A stretch of DNA of 64,000 nucleotides from Fibrobacteria bacterium (GTDB lineage Bacteria > Fibrobacterota > Fibrobacteria > UBA5070). The stretch covers positions 565,051 through 629,050 of the forward strand of contig JACKCV010000002.1 in NCBI GenBank assembly GCA_020633825.1, written 5' to 3'. The notes beneath the pieces are model-generated. The model was not told where the DNA came from. It ran no database searches and was given only the letters and a program-made list of their open reading frames with translations. A program made the translations under genes and the position numbers. Positions 28,479 through 37,950 of the stretch are shown piece after piece; the stretch's first letter is position 1; each line of letters opens with the position of its first letter.

Positions 28479-28937
28479 ATGGCCGCGTCGACCCTCCAGT
28501 CCACGGGAACGAGCGAAATCGAACTCACCGTCTTCACGGTGGGGGACCTGGTGTGCGCCATGGAGAACCTCCGCGTGCGGGAGATCTCGGCCATGCGTCC
28601 CCTCACCAAGGTCCACCACGCTCCGGCGGCCGTCCGGGGGGTGGTGAACCTGCGCGGACAGATCATGACCGTCATCGACCTCGGGGAGAGGTTCGGCACC
28701 GGGGAGGTCCCCATCGATCGGCGCACCAGGATCCTCGTGGTACCCTGGGGGGAGGAGGATGTCGGACTCGTCGTCGACAGCGTGGAGGACGTGATGGCCG
28801 CCCGAGTCTCGGAAATCGAGCCCACCCCGTCGAACATCTCCGGCGTTTCGGGCAAGTTCTTCCGGGGGATCCTCAAGTCGGAGAACGATCTCGTCGCCAT
28901 CGTGGATGTCGACGCGTTGCTGGATTTCGAGGGCTGA
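28479..28937 (+). CDS. cheW: Chemotaxis coupling protein CheW
   Basis: 152 aa, a single CheW domain: VFTVGDLVCAMENLRVREI, HHAPAAVRGVVNLRGQIMTVIDL, VGLVVDSVEDVM, and a C-terminal ILKSENDLVAIVDVDALL. It links receptors to CheA. It begins 1 bp after the cheA stop and is the last gene of the operon; mnmA is convergent 38 bp downstream. Confidence 0.95.
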   Translation: MAASTLQSTGTSEIELTVFTVGDLVCAMENLRVREISAMRPLTKVHHAPAAVRGVVNLRGQIMTVIDLGERFGTGEVPIDRRTRILVVPWGEEDVGLVVDSVEDVMAARVSEIEPTPSNISGVSGKFFRGILKSENDLVAIVDVDALLDFEG

Positions 28938-28975
28938 AGACTCACCGGAGGGCCCCCCCAGGCCCGTCTTCGAAC

Positions 28976-30067
28976 CTACTCGCTGCGGGCGAGGACGCCG
29001 CCGCCCAGGACGCGGTCTCCGGCGTAGAGGACCATGCTCTGCCCGGGGGCGGGGGCCGTCGCCGGTTGTTCCAGCACGACGGTGGCGCCGTTCCTCCGGC
29101 GATATAGCCGGCAGGGGAGCGAGGTGGAACGGTACCGGAGCTTGATCCGGATGTCCTCCGGGAGGGGCTCGTCCTCGGCCAGGAGCCAGTTCTCCTGTTC
29201 CAGGTGCAGGGTGCGGACCAGGAGGTCGTCGACGTCCCCCAGGCGCAGGGTGTTGGTCTCGACCTCGAGCGCGGCCACGTAGAGGGGCCGGTTGGAGGCC
29301 ACGCCGATGCCCCGGCGCTGCCCCAGGGTGTAGCAGGCCAGACCTTCGTGCGACCCCATCACCATCCCGTCGGGGCCGACGATCGGTCCCGGGCGCAGCA
29401 GGGTCGCGTCGGGCGCGCGTCGACGGACGAGTTCGCGGTAGTCCCCTCCCGGAACGAAGCAGATGTCCTGGCTTTCGGATTTGGCCGCGGTCGGCAGGCC
29501 CGCCTCCCGGGCGAGATCGCGGGTCTCCGACTTCTCGAGTTCCCCGAGGGGGAAACGGGTCCTGGCCAGGAGGTCGCGGGGGATCCCCCAGAGGAAGTAG
29601 GACTGGTCCTTGGCGGGATCCTTGCCGGCGCGCAGTTCGGGGCCGAAGGGTCCCGGCACGACCCGGGCGTAGTGTCCGGTCGACAGGAAACGACATCCCA
29701 GGGATCTCGCGTGGGACCAGAGCGAATCCCACTTGAGATACGTGTTGCAGCGGACGCAGGGGTTGGGGGTGCGCCCGGCGAGGTATTCGGAGACGAACAC
29801 GTCCACGACGTCCCGGCGGAATTCGTCGCGCAGGTCGAGGGTGTAGTGGGCCGCCCCCAGGGCGTCGCAGACGCGACGCGCGTCGAGGGCGTGGTCGGCG
29901 GTGCAGCAGGCCTTGTCGGGGGCGTCTCCGTCGCATTCGGAGTCCCACAGCTTCATGGTCAGTCCGACGATCCGGGCTCCTTCCCGCAATCGCAGGAGCG
30001 CGGCGACGGAACTGTCGACGCCGCCGGACATCGCGACCGCCTCCAGCGATGGACGATCTTCGCTCAC
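28976..30067 (-). CDS. mnmA: tRNA-specific 2-thiouridylase MnmA
   Basis: 363 aa with the PP-loop AMSGGVDSSVAALL near the N-terminus. The two catalytic cysteines sit in TPNPCVRCN and SQDICFVPGG, and the C-terminal part is the tRNA-binding/beta-barrel region (LGQRRGIGVASNRPLYV). It thiolates U34 of Lys, Glu and Gln tRNAs using ATP and a sulfur relay. The start is a GTG at 30067. It runs in the same direction as thrC, which ends 49 bp upstream. Confidence 0.95.
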   Translation of the reverse strand: MSEDRPSLEAVAMSGGVDSSVAALLRLREGARIVGLTMKLWDSECDGDAPDKACCTADHALDARRVCDALGAAHYTLDLRDEFRRDVVDVFVSEYLAGRTPNPCVRCNTYLKWDSLWSHARSLGCRFLSTGHYARVVPGPFGPELRAGKDPAKDQSYFLWGIPRDLLARTRFPLGELEKSETRDLAREAGLPTAAKSESQDICFVPGGDYRELVRRRAPDATLLRPGPIVGPDGMVMGSHEGLACYTLGQRRGIGVASNRPLYVAALEVETNTLRLGDVDDLLVRTLHLEQENWLLAEDEPLPEDIRIKLRYRSTSLPCRLYRRRNGATVVLEQPATAPAPGQSMVLYAGDRVLGGGVLARSE

Positions 30068-30116
30068 CGGGGCGTGGTCTCCCCGGACCGCGATCGGCCC
30101 GGCCGGGCGGGAATGC

Positions 30117-31457
30117 TCATCCCAGGATCTTGCGCAGTTCGTCCTGCACCGCCGCGTAGGTCGGCGCGACCCGCAGGACGCGGTTGGCCAGGCGGGAATC
30201 GACGCCTTCCAGGGTGGACTGGTGGTAGCCGGTCTTGAATTCCGAGAACTTCAATCCGTGCGCGGTGGACACCACCACGACCTTCTCCCCCCGGGAGATC
30301 ACGCCCTTCTCGACGAGTTGCTCGAGCGCACCGAGGGCCACCCCCGTGTGGGGGCAGTTGTAGAAGCCTTCGAGGTCGCCTCGGGCCGCGGCGTCGGCGA
30401 GACGGTCCTCGCTCACCGATTCCGCCACGCCCTGGTAGCGTTTCAGGGCGTCGAGGGCCTTGGGGAAACTGACGGGATTGCCGATGCGGATCGCGCTGGC
30501 GAGGGTGGAACGAGCGGTCTGGGCCTCGAGCGGGGCGAGCCCCTTCTCGAAGGACTTCACCAGCGGATCGGCAGCGGCCGCCTGCGCCACCGCGATGCGG
30601 GGGCGCTTCCCGGAGAGCAGTCCGAGATCGTAGAGCATGTCCAGGCCCTTGGCGAGGGCGGAGACGTTGCCGAGGTTGCCGCCGGGGATGACGAACCAGT
30701 CGGGAACCGTCCAGCCCAGCTGTTGCACGGTCTCGATGGACACGGTCTTCTGGCCCTCGACCCGCAAGGAATTCTTGGAGTTGGCCAGGTAGATGGACTT
30801 GTCCTGCGTGAGTTCCTGCACCACCTTCATGCAGCCGTCGAAGTCGGTGTCGAGGGCCAGGACGTGGGCCCCGTTGGCCACGGGCTGGATCAGCTGGGCG
30901 AGGCTCACCTTGTCGGCGGGAAGGAAGACGATGGCGGGAATGCCCGCGGAGGCGGCATAGGCGGCCAAAGCGGCGGAGGTGTCTCCGGTGGAGGCGCAGG
31001 CCACAGCCCGAATGGGAGCGCCCGTTCGCACCAAGTGGTTCACCCAACTGACGAGGACGGTCATCCCCAGGTCCTTGAAGGATCCCGTGTGGGTGGTTCC
31101 GCACAATTTCAGGCGCAGGTCGGACAAGCCCAACCGGGCAGCGGTGCGGGGCGCGGGAAGCAAGGGATTCCAGCCTTCGGCCAGCGTCACCACGTGTTCG
31201 CGGGGAATCTGGGGAAGGACCCACTCCAGCTTGCCCCAGACTCCGGACCGCTCCACCAGATCCATGGAGCCGGCGCGTTTGTCGAACAGGTCCTTCCACT
31301 GCGCGGCACTGCGATCCTGCAGTCCATCCAAGGGATGGTGGACCTCCAGAAGGCTTCCCTCGTGGTCGTAGACCACCTCGTCGAGGGAGTGGATGGCGGC
31401 GTGGTTGTCGATGGAGCGAAAATGGGCGGTGTTCATGGGCAGGGGAAAATCTACCAT
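30117..31457 (-). CDS. thrC: Threonine synthase
   Basis: A PLP fold-type II enzyme converting O-phosphohomoserine to threonine. Motifs: N-terminal FRSIDN, LAEGWNPLL, the PLP lysine in CGTTHTGSFKDLGM (about residue 128), ACASTGDTSAALAAYA, the glycine-rich phosphate loop VIPGGNLGNVSALAKG and a late STAHGLKF. The start is a choice: the ATG at 31457 has GAGG five bases upstream and gives 446 aa. The ATG at 31436 (MNTAHFRS) gives 439 aa but has no visible ribosome binding site. It is divergent from the EamA transporter gene with only 9 bp between the two starts, so the promoters must overlap the opposite coding regions or lie elsewhere. Confidence 0.92.
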   Translation of the reverse strand: MVDFPLPMNTAHFRSIDNHAAIHSLDEVVYDHEGSLLEVHHPLDGLQDRSAAQWKDLFDKRAGSMDLVERSGVWGKLEWVLPQIPREHVVTLAEGWNPLLPAPRTAARLGLSDLRLKLCGTTHTGSFKDLGMTVLVSWVNHLVRTGAPIRAVACASTGDTSAALAAYAASAGIPAIVFLPADKVSLAQLIQPVANGAHVLALDTDFDGCMKVVQELTQDKSIYLANSKNSLRVEGQKTVSIETVQQLGWTVPDWFVIPGGNLGNVSALAKGLDMLYDLGLLSGKRPRIAVAQAAAADPLVKSFEKGLAPLEAQTARSTLASAIRIGNPVSFPKALDALKRYQGVAESVSEDRLADAAARGDLEGFYNCPHTGVALGALEQLVEKGVISRGEKVVVVSTAHGLKFSEFKTGYHQSTLEGVDSRLANRVLRVAPTYAAVQDELRKILG

Positions 31458-31466
31458 CCCCACCTC

Positions 31467-32372
31467 GTGAATACCGTCTTCCTCAGTTGGATCCATCTTT
31501 CCCTGCTCTCCGCGGCGGCCTTGGGGCTGTACGATGTGGCCAAGAAAGCCTCGGCGCGGGACAACGCCGTTTTCGGTGCCCTCCTCGGGTGTTCCGTCTG
31601 GGGTGCCCTGGCCGCCCTCCCCTGGTTGCTGATCGCCCGAGTGCATCCGCAATGGGCGGCTCTCCACGGTTTGGCGGTGGGGGAACTGGGCCCTCGCGGG
31701 CATGTCCTGGTGCTCCTCAAGGCGATCCTGGTGACGGGCTCCTGGACCTTGACCTTTCTGGCCCTGCAACGGATCCCCTTGACCATCGCCGCCCCCATCC
31801 GAGCCACTGCGCCCCTCTACACGATGGTCGGGGCGGTCCTGATCTACGGGGAATCGCCCTCGGCCCGTCAATGGGCGGGAATCGCCTTGATCCTGGTCGG
31901 GCACGCGGCCTTTTCGCGGATCGGCCGGCGCGAAGGGTTGCGGTTTTCCACATCCCCCCATCTGTGGGCCCTGTTGGCGGGAACGATCCTGGCCTCCGCC
32001 AGCGGCTTGTGGGACAAGGCCCTGCTGCAGAAGGAGGGCTTGGACCCGGCCGCCATGCAGATCTGGTTCACCTTCGACAACGTCGCGTTGCAGGCGCTCC
32101 TGTTCCTGGTGTTCGGCCGCGGCCGGAAGGGGTATCCCTTCCAATGGCGATGGACGATGCCGGCCACGGGATTGCTTCTGCTGGCCGCCGACGCCGCGTA
32201 TTTCCATGCCCTTGCCCAGCCCGAGGCGATGGTGATGGTGGTCTCGGCATTGCGGCGCAGCAACGTCCTGGTGGCGTTCTTCGTCGGAGGAATCGCCTTC
32301 CGGGAAGCGAACCGCCGCCCCAAGGCCATCGCCCTTTCGGTGCTGGTGGGTGGGCTCGCCCTGTTGCTCTGA
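31467..32372 (+). CDS. EamA/DMT-family transporter
   Basis: 301 aa from a GTG start, with about ten hydrophobic segments in two homologous halves. The first half ends with APIRATAPLYTMVGAVLIYGE and ARQWAGIALILVG; the second half contains LRRSNVLVAFFVGGIAFRE and ALSVLVGGLALLL. Both endings are typical of the EamA repeat. Substrate unknown. First of a co-directional run to 38562. Confidence 0.85.
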   Translation: MNTVFLSWIHLSLLSAAALGLYDVAKKASARDNAVFGALLGCSVWGALAALPWLLIARVHPQWAALHGLAVGELGPRGHVLVLLKAILVTGSWTLTFLALQRIPLTIAAPIRATAPLYTMVGAVLIYGESPSARQWAGIALILVGHAAFSRIGRREGLRFSTSPHLWALLAGTILASASGLWDKALLQKEGLDPAAMQIWFTFDNVALQALLFLVFGRGRKGYPFQWRWTMPATGLLLLAADAAYFHALAQPEAMVMVVSALRRSNVLVAFFVGGIAFREANRRPKAIALSVLVGGLALLL

Positions 32373-32409
32373 CTATTTTGGGGGACTCTCCTCCAACCGT
32401 GGATCCTCC

Positions 32410-33927
32410 GTGAGACGAACTATCGCTCTTCTGACCGCCGCCACCCTGTCGGGCTGCGGTCTGACCGACGGCCCGAACCGCACCGGATCGGCCTGGCTCG
32501 ACAGCCTCGACCTCGGTCCCGAGGCCCTTCGCTCCGTGACCGTACCGGTGTCGGAGCTGTCCCTCGACACCATCTTCGACCCCGGAGCCCCCGACCTCCC
32601 CGGCAAGGGGGTGCTCTCCCTCGGAAGATCCGATGCCTTCGGCTCGCGGCTTTCCCTGTGGGTCACGCCTTCCGACACCACCCGCTGGACGGAGTCCTCG
32701 CAAAGGCGCGATTCCGTCTGGGTTCTCGAACTGTCGCTGGCCACCTCCTGCCCGTCGGGTGGTTCCTTGGGTGCCACCCTCTGGGATTCCACCGCCTTGG
32801 GAACGGTCAGTCCCTTCGCCTTCCTGGCAGGGGCCGATCTGGACGCACCCGCCACGGCCAATCTGGTCGGAGGCGCTTGCCGCGATGACAGCTCCACCGG
32901 CCTGGGTCGGGTGCGCATCCCCCTCGACTCCACGATGGTTCTCGAGCCTTCCCGCGGTTCGTTCGGGGTGCGCTTCGACGCTCCGGATTTTCCTGCTCGC
33001 CAGTTGGCGGGTTTCCGTTTGATCGGATCCCACCGGGACACCCTTTTGTTGGGGATCCAGGACGGGCGCACGGGTGCCGGTGCACGGGTGGTCTCCTACG
33101 GGAAAGGTTCCTTGGCCGGGATGAACCAAATCGGAACGCGCGTGCGCATTCGTTTCGACGATGCCGCCTTGCGGCGCGAACTCTCCCGGACTATCGGGGG
33201 GAAGGGTTTCTCCAGCGATTCCTTCGACAACACCTGGGCCTTGTTCTCCGCTCGTGTGGGCATGGCCACCTCCAGCTCCACTCCCGGATTGGCTCGACGC
33301 CTGCGCCTGGCGAGCTGGGTGGTACGCTCCACCGACACCACCATCGTCGCGGCCAGCGGTGCCGACCGTTCCTTCGCCACCACGCGGCCCGAGGATGGCC
33401 GGAGCATGGAAGGCGAGTTCCACGTCCGTAAAATCGCTCCGGGACTGGTCCGCATCGCCCTCACGGCCGGATCGGATTCCATCCCGCTCCTGAGCCGGAC
33501 TTCCGGAAACTACCAGTACAGCTTCCTGATGTTCCAGGGGGATTCGCTGGAAGTCCCGATGTACCAGGATCCAGGTTGGACCAAGTTCCGATTCCATTAC
33601 GTCGGCGACCGGATTTTCTTCGTTCGCGATATTCTCGCCGCTCCGGTGGCCGCCGACGACCAGATCGAATCGGTCGACGGCTCCAGTTGGACCTTCCGTG
33701 ACGAGGCCGTCGTCCGCACCGGCTCGGGCAGGGGCGTCTTCGAAGCCCGGTCGGCCTTCGGACGGATCCTGAATGAAAAGCGCCGCAAGGTCTTCACGGA
33801 CCTCTACTCCTCGGCGATCTCCTCCGACACCACCGTGGATGGGAACTTCCGGATCGATCTGCCGGGCCGTTCCACCGATTCCGTCACATTCCTGCTGCGC
33901 CGTCGCAGCCTGGGAGTCGTCCCGTGA
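32410..33927 (+). CDS. Lipoprotein of unknown function
   Basis: 505 aa from a GTG at 32410. A short signal sequence (RRTIALLTAATL) ends in the lipobox LSGC, so the protein should be lipid-anchored. The mature part is rich in Ser, Asp and Thr and looks mostly beta-stranded, as in secreted carbohydrate- or surface-binding proteins, but I recognise no family. It overlaps the next gene by GTGA, so it is translated together with the putative outer-membrane barrel and may be its partner on the membrane. Confidence 0.75.
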   Translation: MRRTIALLTAATLSGCGLTDGPNRTGSAWLDSLDLGPEALRSVTVPVSELSLDTIFDPGAPDLPGKGVLSLGRSDAFGSRLSLWVTPSDTTRWTESSQRRDSVWVLELSLATSCPSGGSLGATLWDSTALGTVSPFAFLAGADLDAPATANLVGGACRDDSSTGLGRVRIPLDSTMVLEPSRGSFGVRFDAPDFPARQLAGFRLIGSHRDTLLLGIQDGRTGAGARVVSYGKGSLAGMNQIGTRVRIRFDDAALRRELSRTIGGKGFSSDSFDNTWALFSARVGMATSSSTPGLARRLRLASWVVRSTDTTIVAASGADRSFATTRPEDGRSMEGEFHVRKIAPGLVRIALTAGSDSIPLLSRTSGNYQYSFLMFQGDSLEVPMYQDPGWTKFRFHYVGDRIFFVRDILAAPVAADDQIESVDGSSWTFRDEAVVRTGSGRGVFEARSAFGRILNEKRRKVFTDLYSSAISSDTTVDGNFRIDLPGRSTDSVTFLLRRRSLGVVP

Positions 33928-35087
33928 AGTATGCTGTCTCGATCCTGACTCTGCTCGCGGGTGTGTTGCACGCGCAAAGCCCTTCGGCTCTCCTGGGCTG
34001 GGGGCGCGAGAACCCGGCCGTGGACGGTCCTTCCCGAGGCATGGGCGACGCCGGCGCGGCACTTCGCTCCGACAAGTCCTGGGATCCTCTGCTGGTCGCG
34101 AGATCGGGCTTCAACACCCTCACGGCCCTGGAAGTCCAGGTCGTGCCCTCCTTGGTGTGGATCGACGACGGGACCACCTCCAACACCATCGGCAACGTCG
34201 AGGTGCCCCGCCTTTCCGTCGGCATCCCCCTCGGGGCGTTCGGTCATCTCGGGGCCGGGTATTGGCAGCGATTCAGTCGTTCCTTCGCCTTCGAGGACTT
34301 CAACGACACGGGCTTCACCCTCACGGGCGAGGGGGGATCGTTCGAAGCGGTGGGCTCCTACGCCTTGGCGCTTCCCTTCGATGCCTTGCGCGGAACCGCC
34401 TTGGGGCTCTCCTACCATCGCGTGATGGGGCGGGACCGGGTGTTGAGCGAACACAACCGCAAGTCCCCGGACGAATTCTACGGGGTCTCCCGCCTGGACA
34501 CCCTCGAAACCCGCCGCGACGGGGAGTACTGGACCGCATCGGCCTACTACACGCGCGGCCCCTACGACCTCGGTGGCTGGATGTCCATTCCCGGCGAGGT
34601 TCTTCTCACCACCCACCGCGGCGCCTCCGACCAGACCTTCGGTGCCGACGCCAAGCGCACCGTCGACGCGCCCGTCGGCTGGGGTGGCGCCGGCGCCTGG
34701 CGGTTCGCCACGCACCAGGCCGTCGTGGCTCGGGCTTCCCTGGAGTCTTGGGACGGTGCGGTCTCCGATGCCTCCGATCGATGGAGCCTGGGAGCCGGCT
34801 GGCAGTGGAACGGCGGCGGTGATCGATTCGACGACCTCTGGCAGCGCTCCTCCTTCCGTGCGGGCGCGCTCGGCGCCTTCGGCGGCCCCGGGGATCCCTC
34901 GACGGCGGCCCTGACCGCCGGGCTCGGAATGCCCATGGGCGTGCTGGGGACCATCGACCTCTCCGCCCAGGTCGGGCAGACCAATTCAGAATCCCACGGG
35001 GAAGAAGTCAGCGATACGTTCGTTCGGTTGTATGTTTCGCTCACGGGTGCGAATCGATGGGGACAGTCCCAGAGGAAGCGCCGGTAG
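33924..35087 (+). CDS. Putative outer-membrane beta-barrel protein
   Basis: 387 aa. A signal peptide (MKYAVSILTLLAGVLHAQS) is followed by GRENPAVDGPSRGMGDAGAA. An N-terminus of this kind, then alternating amphipathic strands with many Gly and aromatic residues, is seen in FadL/PorV-like barrels (LGAGYWQRFSRSFAFEDF, LSAQVGQTN). The last strand ends in DTFVRLYVSLTG before a basic tail. The GTG start overlaps the stop of the lipoprotein gene. Family assignment is by pattern only. Confidence 0.6.
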   Translation: MKYAVSILTLLAGVLHAQSPSALLGWGRENPAVDGPSRGMGDAGAALRSDKSWDPLLVARSGFNTLTALEVQVVPSLVWIDDGTTSNTIGNVEVPRLSVGIPLGAFGHLGAGYWQRFSRSFAFEDFNDTGFTLTGEGGSFEAVGSYALALPFDALRGTALGLSYHRVMGRDRVLSEHNRKSPDEFYGVSRLDTLETRRDGEYWTASAYYTRGPYDLGGWMSIPGEVLLTTHRGASDQTFGADAKRTVDAPVGWGGAGAWRFATHQAVVARASLESWDGAVSDASDRWSLGAGWQWNGGGDRFDDLWQRSSFRAGALGAFGGPGDPSTAALTAGLGMPMGVLGTIDLSAQVGQTNSESHGEEVSDTFVRLYVSLTGANRWGQSQRKRR

Positions 35088-35110
35088 CAAACATTCGAGA
35101 GGAGCGTCGC

Positions 35111-36343
35111 ATGGCAACCCCCGCCAAGAAATCCTCCGCCAAGTCGAAGACCAAGACCGCGGACGTCTCCAAGAAGACAGGCACCAAGATGACCAAGGCA
35201 TCCCCCGGCGCGGAACCATCCCGGCGCGTCGTCGCGGGTTCCGCCCGCGTCGAGGCCCGGAAGTCCTCCGCCTCCGAAGCCAAGCCCGTCGCCAAGGCCT
35301 CCAAGCCGGTCCGGCCCGCGAAGGTCGCGGCCCCGTCGGTACCGGCCCGGACCGTGACCCGGAAGCGGACGCCGCGTCCCGCCTCCGCACCCTCCGGACG
35401 GAAATCGTCCCTGCTCGAAGGCGAGCTTCCCCAGGGATACGGGCTCGATCGCCTGGTCGCCATCCCCAAGGATCCGGAGTGGACCCACCTGTACTGGGAG
35501 ATCTCCGACGCCACCCGCAACTCCTTGTCCGAAGCCTCCTCTGACGGATTCCGTCTGAGGGGATTCGATACCACGGGCCTGCTCTTCGACGGTCGCAACG
35601 CCCCCGTGGCCCTCGACATCGAGGTCGCACCCTACGCGCGCTCCTGGTACGCGCGCCTTCCCTACCAAGGGCGCGTGTACACCTTCGAATACGGCTTCGT
35701 CTCCCACCAGGGGGATTGGCGTACCATCGCCCGATCCCAGCCCGTCGGGTTCGAACCCGGAATGCTCGGTTTCCGTCCCGATTCCGAGGAGTGGGTCTCC
35801 ATCGCCTCCGAGGAACTGTTCCGCGCCTCCGCCGGTCTGGCCGATGGCGAGGGCATCGCCGATCTCATCCAGAAACTGCGCAGCCGCAGCGAGAATTCCG
35901 CGGCCATGGGCGGAGCCGCCTGGCTGACCTCGTGGGGATCGGGGATGGGACGTCTCGAGCTCGCGCCGTCGTCGTGGGCTCCGTCTTCCTTCGAGACCCA
36001 GGCCCTGTTCACCGGGTCCTCCTGGGCGGGTTCGAGCGTCGGCTCCCACGTCTCGTGGTCGGGCTTGTCCGAAGCCCGACCCAACCAGGGACCGGGCGGA
36101 GGCAAGAGCAAGGATTTCTGGCTGTGGGTCGAAACCGAACTGACCCTCTACGGAGCCACCGAGCCCGACGCCCAGGTGACCCTCATGGGGCGTCCGATCA
36201 CCCTCAATCCCGATGGCACCTTCCGCGTGCAGTTCCCCTTCCCGCATGGGACGGAGCTCCACATGGATGTCCGAGCCGTGGATCGGGACGGCGACCAGGT
36301 GCGCGAAGCCAAGCCGGCGGCGCGACGCTGGACCGAGGACTGA
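35111..36343 (+). CDS. DUF4912 domain protein with basic N-terminal tail
   Basis: 410 aa. Residues 1-~100 form a Lys/Ala/Pro-rich tail (MATPAKKSSAKSKTKTADVS). From ~110 comes the DUF4912-like core: LVAIPKDPEWTHLYWEISDA, VEVAPYARSWYARLP-like text and YTFEYGFVS. The C-terminus has FWLWVETELTLYGATEPDAQ followed by VTLMGRPITLNPDGTFRVQF, a second typical part of this family. DUF4912 proteins often neighbour GH57 enzymes, as here, where the GH57 gene starts 1 bp after the stop. Function unknown; a carbohydrate-related role is inferred from that link. The ATG has AGAGGAG upstream. Confidence 0.8.
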   Translation: MATPAKKSSAKSKTKTADVSKKTGTKMTKASPGAEPSRRVVAGSARVEARKSSASEAKPVAKASKPVRPAKVAAPSVPARTVTRKRTPRPASAPSGRKSSLLEGELPQGYGLDRLVAIPKDPEWTHLYWEISDATRNSLSEASSDGFRLRGFDTTGLLFDGRNAPVALDIEVAPYARSWYARLPYQGRVYTFEYGFVSHQGDWRTIARSQPVGFEPGMLGFRPDSEEWVSIASEELFRASAGLADGEGIADLIQKLRSRSENSAAMGGAAWLTSWGSGMGRLELAPSSWAPSSFETQALFTGSSWAGSSVGSHVSWSGLSEARPNQGPGGGKSKDFWLWVETELTLYGATEPDAQVTLMGRPITLNPDGTFRVQFPFPHGTELHMDVRAVDRDGDQVREAKPAARRWTED

Positions 36344-36344
36344 C

Positions 36345-37928
36345 GTGGCCACAGGCTATCTGGGGCTCTTTCTCCATGCCCATCTTCCCTTCGTGCGTCA
36401 TCCGGAGAACCGGAGGCACCTGGAGGAAGATTGGCTGTTCGAGGCCATCACCGAGACCTACATCCCCCTTCTCGACGTCTTCAACCGTCTGGACGGGGAG
36501 GGGGTGCCCTTCCGGCTGGCCATGTCGATCACTCCGCCTCTGGCGGAGATGCTGGCCGATCCGTTGCTGCGCGCCCGGTATGTCGAACATCTCGACCATC
36601 TGATCGAATTGTCCCGCAAGGAATTGACGCGAACGCAGTTCGTGCCCCAATTCCACGATCTGGCGCGCATGTACCACGACAAATTCACCTGGTGCCGGCG
36701 TTTCTTCGACGAGTGGTACGGCCGCGACCTGCTCTCCGGGTTCCGGCACTACCAGGATTCCGGCAAACTGGAGATCGTGACCTGCAACGGAACCCACGGG
36801 TTCCTCCCGGCATTGCGCGAAAATCCCCAGACCGTGCGCGCCCAACTCAAGCAAGCGGTCCGTTCGCACAAACGTCATTTCGGAAAGGCCCCCAACGGCA
36901 TCTGGCTGGCCGAATGCGGGTATTACGAAGGGCTGGAGGAGGAACTCGCGCGCAACGGGATCGGGTACTTCTTCACCGACACCCACGGCATCCTGTTCGG
37001 GGCCCCCCCTCCGCGGTTCGGGGTGTACGCCCCCGTGATCACCCACGCCGGACCCGCCTGCTTCGCTCGCGACCCCGAAACCAGCCGTGCCGTGTGGTCC
37101 GCCGAGACCGGCTACCCTGGCGATCCGGATTACCGGGAATTCTACCGCGATATCGGACACGATCTCGACGAGGAATACCTGCGCGACATCCAGCACATTC
37201 CCGGTCTGCGCACCAACACGGGCATCAAGTACTACCGGATCACCGGCAAGGGCAAGCCGCAACAGCCCTACAATCCGCGGGCAGCCTTCCACAAGGCCAG
37301 CATCCACGCCGGGGAATTCGTCGAAAACCGTCGACGCCAGGTCGAATGGTTGGGCCGGTTCATGGACCGTCCCCCCATGATCGTCGCCCCCTACGACGCC
37401 GAATTGTTCGGGCACTGGTGGTACGAAGGCCCGGAATTCCTGTATTTCGTCTTCAAGAAGCTCCACTTCGACCAGAGCGACATCGAGCCGCTGCGCCCCA
37501 GCGACTACCTGGAACGCCATCCGGTCAACCAGAAGCAGCAACCCGCCTTCAGCACCTGGGGACACCTCGGGTACGGCGATGTCTGGGTGAATCCGTCCAA
37601 CGACTGGATCTACCCCCATCTCCACGCGGCGGCGGATCAGATGAGGGATCTGGTGCATCGCTACCCGGACGCCTGGGGCGATTACAAGCGGGCGCTCAAC
37701 CAGATGGCTCGGGAATTGTTCCTGGCCCAGAGCTCCGACTGGGCGTTCATCATGCGCACGGGAACTTCGGTCGAATACGCCGTGCAGCGGACCAAGGAAC
37801 ACCTGGTCGCCTTCCAGCATCTCCATTCCATCCTCAGCGCAGGGGGAACCGTTCCCATGGAGGAGCTCGAAGCCTTGGAAGCGCGAAACTCGGTGTTTCC
37901 CGATGTCGACTACAAGGACTTCGCCTGA
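36345..37928 (+). CDS. GH57 1,4-alpha-glucan branching enzyme-like protein
   Basis: 527 aa from a GTG start; GH57 catalytic domain from the first residues (GYLGLFLHAHLPFVRHPE). The catalytic nucleophile is Glu190 in IWLAECGYYEG and the acid/base Asp351 is in APYDAELFGHWW, both as in GH57 branching enzymes. The C-terminal helical part (WAFIMRTGTSVEYA) also fits. It should transfer alpha-1,4 glucan segments to alpha-1,6 branches in glycogen, in the cytoplasm (no signal peptide). Adjacent to DUF4912 upstream and a Nudix hydrolase downstream in the same direction. Alternative: an amylase-type GH57. Confidence 0.88.
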   Translation: MATGYLGLFLHAHLPFVRHPENRRHLEEDWLFEAITETYIPLLDVFNRLDGEGVPFRLAMSITPPLAEMLADPLLRARYVEHLDHLIELSRKELTRTQFVPQFHDLARMYHDKFTWCRRFFDEWYGRDLLSGFRHYQDSGKLEIVTCNGTHGFLPALRENPQTVRAQLKQAVRSHKRHFGKAPNGIWLAECGYYEGLEEELARNGIGYFFTDTHGILFGAPPPRFGVYAPVITHAGPACFARDPETSRAVWSAETGYPGDPDYREFYRDIGHDLDEEYLRDIQHIPGLRTNTGIKYYRITGKGKPQQPYNPRAAFHKASIHAGEFVENRRRQVEWLGRFMDRPPMIVAPYDAELFGHWWYEGPEFLYFVFKKLHFDQSDIEPLRPSDYLERHPVNQKQQPAFSTWGHLGYGDVWVNPSNDWIYPHLHAAADQMRDLVHRYPDAWGDYKRALNQMARELFLAQSSDWAFIMRTGTSVEYAVQRTKEHLVAFQHLHSILSAGGTVPMEELEALEARNSVFPDVDYKDFA

Positions 37929-37950
37929 TGGTTCCCAGGAAGGATCTTCC

